A stretch of 40,631 nt of DNA. Source: Chloroflexi bacterium CFX6 (GTDB taxonomy: Bacteria > Chloroflexota > Anaerolineae > Anaerolineales > Villigracilaceae). Positions 32,940 to 40,631 of the stretch are shown here, piece by piece. The DNA lies in the NCBI GenBank assembly GCA_030263595.1, contig SZPG01000015.1, positions 1 through 40,631 of the forward strand. Reading direction: 5' to 3'. The notes under the pieces are model-generated. The model was given only the letters and a program-made list of their open reading frames with translations. It had not been told where the DNA came from and ran no database searches. Within the stretch, counting starts at the first letter, position 1. The number at the start of each line of letters is the position of its first letter. The position numbers were made by a program, and so were the translations under genes.

Positions 32940-34946
32940 GTGCTTTCACCGATCGAAAAAATCCTCTTCGCGCTTGCAACCCTCGCGTCGCTTTATTTCA
33001 CCTACAGAGGGGTGATGCGCATCATCGCCCACATCTCCAGCGGTCATGGAAAGCCGAACTGGAATCTGATCTGGAAGCGAGTTGGCGAACTTATCATGAA
33101 GGTGGGATTATTCCAACCTGTCTTTCGTTTTCGGCTGGGACCCAGCATCCTTCATGCTTTCATTGGGTGGGGACTGCTTGTCTTCTTGTTGGTGGACCTT
33201 TCCGAGTTGCTTTACGGAATGTTTCGATTCCGTCTGCTTGAGCAGGGAGGGATCGTCGGAGACATCTATCGGCTCATTGCAGACATAGCCAACACAGCCA
33301 TCATCTTCAGCATCGTCGCGCTCGTGATCCGCCGCTTCATCCTGCGACCGAAGAATCTGTCCACGCGTGAAACGACCTTGCTCCACCCTGAGGCACGTCG
33401 CGGCATCAGCCGCGATTCCGCGATCGTGGCGTTGTTCATTTTCACGCACAGCACCATGCGTCTGCTGGGTGAGGCTTTTTATCTGGCGGATAATGGAATC
33501 CGTGACAGTTGGCAACCGGTCATTTCAACGGTGGCAGGCTGGTTGTCCAATGTTGATCCGGGGACACTCCTGATAGGAGAACACATTGCCTTCTGGTTAT
33601 CAACCGGCGCGGTGGTCGCGTTTCTGCCCTACTTCCCCTACTCCAAGCACATCCACCTGTTCTTTGCCCCGATCAATTTCGCGTTGAAGCCCGAGCGCAA
33701 GTCCATCGGCGAGTTGAGTTACATCAATCTCGACGACCAATCCATCGAACAGTTCGGCGCGGCGACGATGAAGGACCTGGGCTGGGAACAGATCATGGAC
33801 AGTTACGCCTGCATCATGTGTTTCCGATGCCAGGAGGTTTGCCCGGCGTATAACACGGGCAAGTTGCTTTCGCCCGCCGCGCTGGAGATCAACAAACGTT
33901 ATCACCTGAATAAAGGCGGCGCGACCGATGTGCCGATGACGCAATTGATCTCCGAGGAAGCAGTATGGGCTTGCACCTCCTGCGGCGCGTGCGTGGACAT
34001 CTGCCCGGTCGGCAACGAGCCGATGCGCGACATCCTCGACATCCGCCGCAATTTGACTTTGATGGAAAGCAATTTCCCGAAGCAATTGGAGACCGCGTTC
34101 AAGGGTATGGAACGCAACATGAACCCGTGGAACGTCTCACAGGCTGACCGCATGAAATGGGCGGAGGGGTTGAACGTCCCGACGATCGAACAAAATCCCG
34201 AACCTGAGATATTGTGGTGGGTCGGCTGCGCTCCCGCGACCGACGTCCGCGCGCAGAAGACCGCGCAAGCCTTCGCGAAGATCCTGAACGCTGCGGGGGT
34301 CAATTACGCGGTGCTTGGAAAGAACGAAGCCTGCACGGGCGATTCCGCTAGGCGCGCGGGACGCGAGGATATTTTCTTCGGGCTGGCGACCCAAAACGTG
34401 GAAATTTTGAACGAGGTAGGGGCAAGCCTTGCGTCTGCCCGACGAATCCGCATCGTTACGACCTGCCCACACTGTTTGCATACGATCAAGAACGAGTATC
34501 CCGCGTTCGGAGGGAATTACACGGTCATTCATCACACGCAGTTGATCAACGAATTGGTGGGAGCAGGGAAAATACAGTTGGCAGTGACCGGCGATCAGTT
34601 ATCAGTGACGTTCCACGATCCATGTTATCTGGGCAGGCACAACAAGGAATTCGACGCTCCACGCGCCACGCTACAAGCGACAGGGGTCATCACAGTCGAA
34701 ATGCCGCGCCATGCAGCCAAATCCTTCTGCTGCGGCGCGGGCGGCGCGCAAATGTGGAAGGAGGAGGAGGCAGGCTCGGGCCGAGTCAATGAAGCGAGGT
34801 ATCAGGAAGCCAAATCCACCGGAGCAAATATGATCGCGGTGGGATGTCCGTTCTGTCTGACGATGATGAACGACGCTTCCAAAGCCGACGGCGACTCGAT
34901 GCAGGTCAAGGATGTCGCGGAACTGGTCGCGGAACGTATGAAGTAA
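32940..34946 (+). CDS. Membrane heme b/Fe-S oxidoreductase (FadF/EMO-like, CCG domains)
   Basis: A 668-residue protein starting at GTG 32940, 5 nt after AGGAGG. A NarI-like membrane domain (about 5-240) precedes two ferredoxin-type clusters with C291/294/297/301 and C345/348/351/355, each ending in CP. Two cysteine-rich CCG-type regions follow, as in heterodisulfide reductase subunit D: the first is degenerate (ACTGDSARR, TTCPHC), the second complete (DPCYLGRH, SFCCGAGG, VGCPFC). This architecture is that of FadF/EMO proteins, which pass electrons from electron-transfer flavoprotein to menaquinone. No etf genes are visible, so the donor here is inferred. Confidence 0.88.
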   Translation: MLSPIEKILFALATLASLYFTYRGVMRIIAHISSGHGKPNWNLIWKRVGELIMKVGLFQPVFRFRLGPSILHAFIGWGLLVFLLVDLSELLYGMFRFRLLEQGGIVGDIYRLIADIANTAIIFSIVALVIRRFILRPKNLSTRETTLLHPEARRGISRDSAIVALFIFTHSTMRLLGEAFYLADNGIRDSWQPVISTVAGWLSNVDPGTLLIGEHIAFWLSTGAVVAFLPYFPYSKHIHLFFAPINFALKPERKSIGELSYINLDDQSIEQFGAATMKDLGWEQIMDSYACIMCFRCQEVCPAYNTGKLLSPAALEINKRYHLNKGGATDVPMTQLISEEAVWACTSCGACVDICPVGNEPMRDILDIRRNLTLMESNFPKQLETAFKGMERNMNPWNVSQADRMKWAEGLNVPTIEQNPEPEILWWVGCAPATDVRAQKTAQAFAKILNAAGVNYAVLGKNEACTGDSARRAGREDIFFGLATQNVEILNEVGASLASARRIRIVTTCPHCLHTIKNEYPAFGGNYTVIHHTQLINELVGAGKIQLAVTGDQLSVTFHDPCYLGRHNKEFDAPRATLQATGVITVEMPRHAAKSFCCGAGGAQMWKEEEAGSGRVNEARYQEAKSTGANMIAVGCPFCLTMMNDASKADGDSMQVKDVAELVAERMK

Positions 34947-35014
34947 AGCCGAATTCATCCAACGGAAATTCACGGTTGGGAGTAAAATACCCGCACTCAT
35001 CGGAGGAGGAGTGA

Positions 35015-35296
35015 ATGAAGGAAACGATTCGCACGCTGCACCCTGAAAAGAAGCAGGGGGTGAACATCAGCAAGGACAAGTACGACATTATTCGGAAGGC
35101 TATCTTTTCGACGTTGAAACAAAACAGGGAAATGCCGTTCATGAAATTAGCCCGCGCGGTGGAGAAGGAAATGAACGGCAACTTCGAAGGCTCGGTCACG
35201 TGGTACGTGACCGCCGTCAAACTGGACATGGAAGCGCGCGGCGAGATCAAGCGCGTCCCCAATTCAAGACCCCAACTGGTAAGGCTCGCCGGATAG
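35015..35296 (+). CDS. Small conserved protein, DUF6958-like
   Basis: A 93-residue soluble protein beginning MKETIRTLHPEKKQGVNI, with an aromatic SVTWYVTAVKLDMEARGEI segment and a basic C-terminus. It looks like the small DUF6958 family, possibly a winged-helix fold, but no function is known. A very strong ribosome binding site (GGAGGAGG) precedes the ATG. It is the first of three closely spaced genes ending in the carbonic anhydrase-like gene. Confidence 0.7.
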   Translation: MKETIRTLHPEKKQGVNISKDKYDIIRKAIFSTLKQNREMPFMKLARAVEKEMNGNFEGSVTWYVTAVKLDMEARGEIKRVPNSRPQLVRLAG

Positions 35297-35347
35297 TTGG
35301 GGGGAATTTTCACACCCTTTCACCACAAGATCATATTGGATCGCATC

Positions 35348-35812
35348 ATGGCGGATACACCGAATTTTGACGTTCAACAGGCTCACAAATTTTTTTCGGT
35401 TGATTGCTTCAACAGAGCCTGGGATCTCATGGACCGGGACGGCGGGCGCTCCGTCGAGGAGAACATGGAGATGCTGCACACTGCCATCGCCTCCCTCTGG
35501 CATTGGACCCAGCGCGAGGACGTCGCTCCTGACAACCTTTCCATCGGATACTGGCAGGTCTCACGCGTCTATTGCCTGATCCAACAGCCGCACAACGCGC
35601 GGAGATATGGTCTGTTGTCGCTGCAATACGCAAAGAGCCTGTCCCCTTTCCTGAGGGGTTACGCCTACGAGACCCTCGCCCGCGCGGAGATGATCGCGAA
35701 CAACCGCGTTATGATGAAAGAATATCTCGAAAAGGCGAACGAGATGCTGGCGGAAATTGACGGCGAGGAGGACAGGCTGGCGCTCGCGAAAGACCTGGGG
35801 ACGATCCGCTAG
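35348..35812 (+). CDS. Hypothetical helical (TPR-like) protein
   Basis: A 154-residue, mostly helical protein. Residues 1-60 contain VDCFNRAWDLMDRDG and EENMEMLHTAIASLWHW; the rest (about 65-145) looks like two or three tetratricopeptide-type helical hairpins (YGLLSLQYAKSL, YAYETLARAEMI, KEYLEKANEMLAEI). It may be a scaffold. ATG 35348 is taken as start; an in-frame TTG further upstream touches the previous gene. The family is not recognised by name. Confidence 0.7.
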   Translation: MADTPNFDVQQAHKFFSVDCFNRAWDLMDRDGGRSVEENMEMLHTAIASLWHWTQREDVAPDNLSIGYWQVSRVYCLIQQPHNARRYGLLSLQYAKSLSPFLRGYAYETLARAEMIANNRVMMKEYLEKANEMLAEIDGEEDRLALAKDLGTIR

Positions 35813-35825
35813 GAGGAATGGCGTT

Positions 35826-36368
35826 ATGCACCGACTCGTTCCTGTCGCATCGAAAGAAGACATCCTTCCCGAACTTCGCGATACACCCATCGGTCTCCTG
35901 CTCGAATATCACAACCTGAACCGCGACCACGAGACGTACAACCAGGCGCAATTGCTCATCGGCATGTGCATGGACAACCGCAAGCGCCTGCACATTCCCG
36001 ATAACTTCGCCTACATCATCCGCGCGGGAGGAGCGAATTTGCGCTACAGCGAGTTCAAGGTCTCGTATGCCATCGCGGTGGGAGGCGTGCAGAGCATCGC
36101 GTTGATCGGTCACAACCAGTGCGGCATGGTCAATCTCGCGGCTCGCAAGGATAAATTCATCAAGGGATTGGTCGAGAACGCCGGTTGGGAAAAGGACTGG
36201 GCGGAGGAACACTTCATGCACTTCGCCCCCCTGTTCGAGATCGGCAATGAAATTGATTTCGTGTCGAGCGAAGCAAAACGGCTGCGATTGCGTTATCCCA
36301 AAATTCAGGTCGCGCCGTTGTTGTATAAAGTGGAGGATAATTTGCTGTATCAGGTGAAGGAAAAGTAG
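35826..36368 (+). CDS. Beta-carbonic anhydrase-like zinc protein
   Basis: A 180-residue protein with the beta-carbonic anhydrase fold signature. C48, H96 and C99 are the likely zinc ligands (MCMDNR, IGHNQCG), and D50/R52 form the usual Asp-Arg dyad, here as DNR rather than DSR. IIRAGGAN matches the RNAGN segment. Beta enzymes interconvert CO2 and bicarbonate; the sequence is divergent, so activity is probable rather than certain. The start at 35826 uses AGGAGG, which overlaps the TAG of the upstream gene, so the two are coupled. Confidence 0.8.
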   Translation: MHRLVPVASKEDILPELRDTPIGLLLEYHNLNRDHETYNQAQLLIGMCMDNRKRLHIPDNFAYIIRAGGANLRYSEFKVSYAIAVGGVQSIALIGHNQCGMVNLAARKDKFIKGLVENAGWEKDWAEEHFMHFAPLFEIGNEIDFVSSEAKRLRLRYPKIQVAPLLYKVEDNLLYQVKEK

Positions 36369-36394
36369 CAGGGATGGGCGGCTGTCCATCTCTG
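36369..36394. terminator. Bidirectional terminator between convergent genes
   Basis: CAGGGATGG (36369-36377) pairs with CCATCTCTG (36386-36394) through nine pairs including one G-U, with an 8-nt loop. It fills the 30-nt gap between the carbonic anhydrase-like gene and the ATPase gene. TTATTTCTTT follows on the plus side, CTACTTTT on the minus side. Confidence 0.55.
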
Positions 36395-36398
36395 CAAA

Positions 36399-39143
36399 TT
36401 ATTTCTTTATTTTCTTCTCCGCTTCCATCACAAGGAAAACGAGAAAGCCCGCGCCGATCGCGATCAACAAATCCCTTGCACCGAGCGGCGTGACCGAGAA
36501 GAACTCAGCCGCAGGCGGGATGTAGATCACAGCCAACTGCAAAGCGAAGACCAGCGCCATCATACAAAGCAGGAGCGGGTTGGAGGCGGCGCTCATCGAA
36601 AAGGCGGATTCCCTGCCGGAACGCGACGCCCACGCCTGAAAGACCTGCGCGAACGCCAGGAATGTAAAGACCATCGTCTGCCATTCCTCGCGCCCCGAGA
36701 AGTAATACCAGGCGCCGAGTCCCAAAGCCAGCGCGCCGATCAACGCCCCCACCCAGATCACCTGTACGCCCGCGCCGCGCGAGAACACGCCCTCCTTCGG
36801 CGAATATGGAGGACGGTTCATCGTGTTTTTCTCCGGCGCTTCCACGCCCATGCCGAGCCCGAGCAAACCATCGGTCAACAGGTTGAGCCACAACAACTGC
36901 AACGGCAGCAGCGGGATCGGCTTGCCCAAAAACGGAGCCAGCAGCATCACCAGCACCTTGCCGATGTTCCCCGCCACGCTGAAACGCACGAACTTGCGGA
37001 TGTTGTCGTAGATCGTGCGTCCCTCCCTCACCGCCGCAACGATCGTGGCGAAATTGTCGTCGAGCAGGATCATTTCGGCGGCTTCCTTCGAAACGTCCGT
37101 GCCGGCGATGCCCATCGCCACGCCGATGTCCGCGCGGCGCAGCGCAGGCGCATCGTTCACGCCGTCGCCCGTCATCGAAACGATGTGTCCGTTTTCCTGT
37201 AACGCCTGCACGATCTTCAACTTGTGTTCCGGCGAAACGCGCGCAAAGACACGCACCTCGTCCACCACGCTCTTCAATTCGTCGAAACTCAACTGCTCGA
37301 GTTCGACACCGGTCAACACGCGCCCGTTGTCTGAAATGCCCAACTGCCGGGCGATCTCCTGGGCGGTCAACGGATGGTCGCCCGTGATCATCACCGTGCG
37401 GATGCCGGCGGTCTTTGTGATCGCAACCGCCTCCCCCACCTCCGCACGCGGCGGATCAATCATGCCGAACAGACCAATGAACGTCAGGTCGCGCTCCAGG
37501 TCCGTTTGGATGATTTCGGGAATCTGATTCGACAAACGGAACGCGATGCCGAGGACGCGCATCCCCTTCTTTGCGAGACGCTCGTTCGCCGCTTCGATCC
37601 TGGACCTCCAGCCTGCATCGAGCGCCTCAGCCTTTCCATTCACCCAAACCCGATTCGACAAATCCAGCAAGCCGTCCACGCTGCCCTTGGTGAAGGCGAT
37701 GTAACGATGGCTCCCCACGTCGAGTCCCACAAGCACGGAGGATTCGTATTCCCGCAAATGATGGACGGTGGTCATGCGCTTGCGTTCCGAATCGAAGGGC
37801 AGTTCCGCCGCGCGCGGGAACGAAAGATCGAGCGAGGATTTCCAGTATCCCAACTTTGCGGCGGCGGCGACCAACGCCCCTTCGGTGGGGTCGCCCATGG
37901 TGCGGAAGCGGTCGTCGCCTTCGTCAATGAGGCGGGCGTCGTTGCACAACGCGCCGCCGATCGCCGTCAGTGAGAGGGCAAACTCCCCTCCCATTTCGAG
38001 AGAAGGGTCAGGGAGGAGGTCCAGGTTCCGGGTCGCGTGAACCGAGCCGTCCCGTTCCATCGAGGCGGTCAAGTCCAGTTCGCGATCAGCCACATCCAAA
38101 ATGGTCACGGTCATGCGGTTTTCCGTCAATGTGCCGGTTTTATCGGAGCAGATCACCGTGACCGAGCCAAGCGTTTCGACGGCCGGAAGTTTGCGAATGA
38201 GGGCGTTCTTCGCCAACATGCGTTGCGCGCCGAGCGCGAGCGTGATGGTGACGACGGCGGGCAGGCCTTCGGGGACGATGGCAACCGCAACGCTGACGCC
38301 CGTGAGCAGCATGTGACGCAGTTCATCGCCTCGAAGAAGCCCGAGTACTGCGATGAGAATTGCAATGGCGACGCCAATGACCGCGAGATTTTTCCCGAGT
38401 TGATCCAGTCGTTTTTGCAGCGGCGTTTCTTCGGCGCCGCTTTGTTGAATGAGATCGGCGATCTTTCCAAGTTCGGTTTGCATGCCAGTGGCGATAACCA
38501 GCGCGCGCCCGCGTCCCTGCGTGACGATGGTTCCCATGAAGCCCATGTTGCTTCGGTCGCCGAGGGGCAAGGCTTGCCCTGCGCCCGCCGAAAGGTTATC
38601 GCCGGAGAGCGCGGCGGTTTGCTTTTCGACGGGTTCCGATTCGCCCGTCAGCGCGGCTTCCTGAACGCGGAGGTTGATCGCTTCGAGCAATCGAACGTCG
38701 GCAGGCAGGACGTTCCCCGCTTCGAGTTGGACGATGTCTCCGGGCACAAGATCACGAGCGGAAATTTCCTTGAGGGTTTTATCGCGCATCACCTGCACAT
38801 TCGGCACGGACAGTTTTTTGAGCGCGGCAATCGCCTTCTCGGCGCGGTATTCCTGGATGAATCCGAGAACGGCGTAGAGGATGACAATTGCGGAAATGGC
38901 AATGGTGTTCTTCAAGTCGCCAAGCAGACCGGCAACCACCGCCGCCGCGATGAGGATCAGCACCATGGTGGCGGTGATCTGTTCCCAGAATATTTTGAGC
39001 GGCGTGCGCCCGCCTTTTTCGATGAGTTCGTTGTGCCCGTAGCGCTTCAGGCGCGCCTCTGCTTCGGTTTGGGCGAGACCGGTTTCGGGGCTGGTCTGAA
39101 GCGCTTGGAGCGATTTCTCTGTTGTTTGCAGATGCCAGTTCAT
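36399..39143 (-). CDS. P2-type cation ATPase, probable Mn2+ (or Ca2+) exporter
   Basis: A 914-residue P-type ATPase. The cation ATPase N-terminal domain (about 1-70), the actuator loop TGES (166-169), the ion-binding PEGLP (291-295), the phosphorylation site D334 in DKTGTLT, and [11 protein letters not shown] with a six-helix C-terminal membrane domain are all present. The sequence is of the SERCA/PMR1-like P2A class. The upstream yybP-ykoY riboswitch, which senses Mn2+, makes Mn2+ export the best guess. The start at 39143 has GAGGA 5 nt upstream; the frame is open further into the leader but that part lies in the riboswitch terminator. Confidence 0.92.
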   Translation of the reverse strand: MNWHLQTTEKSLQALQTSPETGLAQTEAEARLKRYGHNELIEKGGRTPLKIFWEQITATMVLILIAAAVVAGLLGDLKNTIAISAIVILYAVLGFIQEYRAEKAIAALKKLSVPNVQVMRDKTLKEISARDLVPGDIVQLEAGNVLPADVRLLEAINLRVQEAALTGESEPVEKQTAALSGDNLSAGAGQALPLGDRSNMGFMGTIVTQGRGRALVIATGMQTELGKIADLIQQSGAEETPLQKRLDQLGKNLAVIGVAIAILIAVLGLLRGDELRHMLLTGVSVAVAIVPEGLPAVVTITLALGAQRMLAKNALIRKLPAVETLGSVTVICSDKTGTLTENRMTVTILDVADRELDLTASMERDGSVHATRNLDLLPDPSLEMGGEFALSLTAIGGALCNDARLIDEGDDRFRTMGDPTEGALVAAAAKLGYWKSSLDLSFPRAAELPFDSERKRMTTVHHLREYESSVLVGLDVGSHRYIAFTKGSVDGLLDLSNRVWVNGKAEALDAGWRSRIEAANERLAKKGMRVLGIAFRLSNQIPEIIQTDLERDLTFIGLFGMIDPPRAEVGEAVAITKTAGIRTVMITGDHPLTAQEIARQLGISDNGRVLTGVELEQLSFDELKSVVDEVRVFARVSPEHKLKIVQALQENGHIVSMTGDGVNDAPALRRADIGVAMGIAGTDVSKEAAEMILLDDNFATIVAAVREGRTIYDNIRKFVRFSVAGNIGKVLVMLLAPFLGKPIPLLPLQLLWLNLLTDGLLGLGMGVEAPEKNTMNRPPYSPKEGVFSRGAGVQVIWVGALIGALALGLGAWYYFSGREEWQTMVFTFLAFAQVFQAWASRSGRESAFSMSAASNPLLLCMMALVFALQLAVIYIPPAAEFFSVTPLGARDLLIAIGAGFLVFLVMEAEKKIKK

Positions 39144-39180
39144 GTTTTCCTCGTCGTATTGATGATACCCCAGCGGCAAC

Positions 39181-39218
39181 AAAAAAGACCACCGCCAGAA
39201 ATCTTCCTGGCGATGGTC
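39181..39218 (-). terminator. Riboswitch-controlled terminator of the ATPase gene
   Basis: On the minus strand GACCATCGCCAG (39218-39207) pairs with CTGGCGGTGGTC (39198-39187) over 12 bp including one U-G, followed by six T (39186-39181). Its 5' arm contains CCATCG, which is also the 3' strand of the riboswitch P1 helix, so the two structures exclude each other. Confidence 0.88.
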
Positions 39219-39302
39219 TTGCCATTTATTGCGCAACCGGCGGCGTCTTGCGCCACGTATTGACGACCGCGCATCCCATTGCTGGGCGGCTACTCCCCAT
39301 CG
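39211..39302 (-). ncRNA. yybP-ykoY (Mn2+-sensing) riboswitch aptamer
   Basis: The minus strand shows GGGGAGTAG after the P1 strand CGATGG, then the hairpin CCC/GGG, the conserved GGTCGTCAATACG, a GGCG-CAAGA-CGCC hairpin, and a closing GGCAAGACC joined to CCATCG. These are the conserved parts of the yybP-ykoY class in the right order. P1 is CGATGG/CCATCG. Mn2+ binding would stabilise P1, break the terminator and turn the downstream P-type ATPase gene on. This class often controls such ATPases. Confidence 0.9.
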
Positions 39303-39315
39303 GGGGGATTGCGGG

Positions 39316-39343
39316 ATTATACAGTAATTCCGGCGCTCTCGAA
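39316..39343 (-). promoter_or_regulatory. Promoter of the riboswitch-ATPase unit
   Basis: TATAAT (39321-39316) on the minus strand, about 14 nt before the riboswitch P1. The best -35 candidate is TTCGAG (39343-39338) at 16 nt, which is weak. It lies in the 59-nt gap after the M50 protease gene. Confidence 0.5.
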
Positions 39344-39361
39344 TTTCAAATAAGAATCTTC

Positions 39362-40468
39362 TTATGTGACGGGGCGCGGAAGGCTGCCCGCCGTCTTCAA
39401 CGCGGAGCGGATCATCAGATATTCGGTGATGTTCTCCGCGGTGATCAAGCCCACCAGCTGTCCGCCGTGCGTGACGGGCAGGGTCTTCGAACCGGATTCC
39501 TGCAAACGCATGAGAGCGCTTTCGAGCATATCGTGCGAGTCCACTTCGGGGAGGTTGCTTTTCATCACGCCGATCACAGGCGCGCTTTGTCCTTCACGCG
39601 AGAGCGCGGCGATGAAGGCGTCCCGCTCGAGGATGCCCGCCACGCGTCCGCTGGCGTCCACCACAGGGAAGTCGTGCTGTGAACCTGAAAGGATCAGACC
39701 CACCACCTGGGCAAGCGTATCGCGCGGCGAGAGGGTTTTGAAATCGGTCAGCATGGCGCGGGTGACGGGGATGCCGCTGATCGAGTCCTTCATCATCACC
39801 ATGCTGGCTTCCTGCGACGCGCCGATCCACACGAAGAGGGCGATGAAGAGCAGGAACGGGTTGCTGAACAGACCGATGAAGCCCATGAGGAAGGCGAAGC
39901 CCTGCCCGATGTTCGCGGCGACCTGAGTCGCCTGGGTATATTCCATCTTCAGGGCAAGCAGGGCGCGGAGCACGCGCCCGCCGTCCATGGGAAAGGCGGG
40001 GATGATGTTGAAGAGGACGAGCGTAATGTTCACGACCATCAGCCGTTCGAGGAAGGAGCCGGAGGCGATGGTCAGGTCCGTAATTGGGACCAGGCCGTTG
40101 GTCAGGTAAAGAACCGCAAAGAGGATCGCCGCGATGACCACGTTGACGGCGGGTCCCATCAAAGCCACCCAAAGTTCCTCGATGGGTTTTTCGGGCATGC
40201 GTTCCAAGCGCGCAACGCCGCCGATGGGATACAGGGTAATGTCGCGCGTCCTGATGCCGTATCGGCGAGCGGTCAGGGCGTGACCGTATTCGTGAAGCAC
40301 GACACACGCAAACAGGGCAAGGATGAACAACACGCCGTTCAGCACCTCGCCCCAGTTTTGATGCTCGGTCCAGTGGCTGTATCCCACCCAGGCGATGAGC
40401 AGGAGGAAGGTTGCGTGAACGTATACGTCAATGCCTGCGAAACGTCCAAGTTTCCATTGCCATTTCAT
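39362..40468 (-). CDS. M50 (site-2 protease family) metalloprotease with two CBS domains
   Basis: A 368-residue intramembrane zinc protease of the SpoIVFB-like group. Several membrane helices surround HEYGH (in VVLHEYGHALTA) and the second metal site FPMDGGR, in which the Asp is a ligand. Two CBS domains (about 235-295 and 300-350) form the C-terminus and probably bind adenine nucleotides. The enzyme cuts a membrane-bound substrate, often an anti-sigma factor, but none is visible here. The start at 40468 is chosen by GGAG about 8 nt upstream and alignment of MKWQWKLGRFAGI with the family; an ATG 27 nt upstream is possible. Confidence 0.92.
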   Translation of the reverse strand: MKWQWKLGRFAGIDVYVHATFLLLIAWVGYSHWTEHQNWGEVLNGVLFILALFACVVLHEYGHALTARRYGIRTRDITLYPIGGVARLERMPEKPIEELWVALMGPAVNVVIAAILFAVLYLTNGLVPITDLTIASGSFLERLMVVNITLVLFNIIPAFPMDGGRVLRALLALKMEYTQATQVAANIGQGFAFLMGFIGLFSNPFLLFIALFVWIGASQEASMVMMKDSISGIPVTRAMLTDFKTLSPRDTLAQVVGLILSGSQHDFPVVDASGRVAGILERDAFIAALSREGQSAPVIGVMKSNLPEVDSHDMLESALMRLQESGSKTLPVTHGGQLVGLITAENITEYLMIRSALKTAGSLPRPVT

Positions 40469-40525
40469 TTTCGCTACTCCAGTGAGACTCTCCATGGATC
40501 GGGGGAATGGCGGGTCTCGATGTTT

Positions 40526-40553
40526 ATTACAACTCCCACATTCTAAGCGACAA
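40526..40553 (-). promoter_or_regulatory. Possible promoter of the M50 protease gene
   Basis: TTGTCG (40553-40548), a 16-nt spacer and TGTAAT (40531-40526) on the minus strand lie about 60 nt before the start codon. The hexamers are imperfect. Confidence 0.35.
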
Positions 40554-40582
40554 ATGTTAGATGTTCGTATAAAAAAGCGTCG

Positions 40583-40611
40583 CGAGATTTCCCGCATTCG
40601 CAGGGCGACAT
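40583..40611. repeat. Possible partial copy of the palindromic repeat
   Basis: The end CAGGGCGACAT at 40601-40611 is identical to the right end of the element at 19613-19730 (19721-19731), and the preceding GAGATTTCCCGCATTCG is a loose match to the usual inner sequence. The other end would lie at or beyond the window edge. Confidence 0.3.
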
Positions 40612-40631
40612 GAACGGTCTGTTATGGATAT

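Noticed and set aside
36399..39143. ATPase as a plain Ca2+ pump
   Set aside because: The protein sequence alone would allow this, but the Mn2+-type riboswitch in its leader makes manganese the better first guess.
1..40631. CRISPR array, insertion sequence or prophage
   Set aside because: No regularly spaced direct repeats, transposase, integrase or phage structural genes were seen on either strand.

Overview
This GC-rich, gene-dense bacterial window has no transposase, integrase, phage gene or CRISPR array. The gene content suggests a member of the Chloroflexota, probably Anaerolineae-like: a giant multi-GAF sensor kinase, a DUF4388/small-GTPase pair, a complete System I cytochrome c maturation operon, and a palindromic intergenic repeat starting TGTCATTCTGAGCGAAG. 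The taxonomic call is inference; no rRNA gene is present.

Layout. (1) 1-447, minus strand: the first 17 codons of tuf (EF-Tu) preceded by tRNA-Thr(GGT), tRNA-Tyr(GTA) and tRNA-Thr(TGT), a variant of the classic tRNA-tufB operon. (2) 627-15488, minus strand: about 15 kb of ten co-directional genes. In transcription order these are a DUF4388 protein, an MglA/CvnD-like GTPase, an alpha/beta hydrolase, a V4R-domain protein, [terminator], a left-handed beta-helix protein, a homologue of cyanobacterial acyl-ACP reductase (AAR), a response regulator with a degenerate GGDEF domain, a 2473-residue histidine kinase with about eleven GAF domains, a CheY-like regulator, and a second hydrolase lacking its catalytic serine. 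I consider this the best candidate for an undescribed system: small-GTPase and two-component signalling joined to a fatty acyl/aldehyde enzyme. (3) 15637-20777: a secreted metallopeptidase, an orphan solute-binding protein, a LysM lipoprotein, a palindromic repeat and an aldo/keto reductase. (4) 20984-29816, plus strand: ccmE, ccmF, ccmH, ccmG-like, a zinc-ribbon CcmI-like gene, a membrane-anchored cytochrome c, ccmA, ccmB, ccmC and ccmD. CcmE is the Cys-x3-Tyr variant. (5) 29865-36368, plus strand: a secreted lysozyme-fold protein, a LysR regulator, a membrane Fe-S oxidoreductase of the FadF/EMO type, two small unknown proteins and a beta-carbonic anhydrase-like protein. (6) 36399-40553, minus strand: a P2-type ATPase under a yybP-ykoY (Mn2+) riboswitch whose P1 helix competes with a terminator, and an M50 protease with CBS domains.

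How it fits together: region 4 would assemble c-type cytochromes, including the one encoded in the same cluster, and the Fe-S/heme b oxidoreductase of region 5 would feed quinone, so the organism appears to have a c-cytochrome respiratory chain. The riboswitch predicts that the P-type ATPase exports Mn2+. In region 2 no regulator carries a DNA-binding domain, so the output is probably protein-protein or enzymatic.
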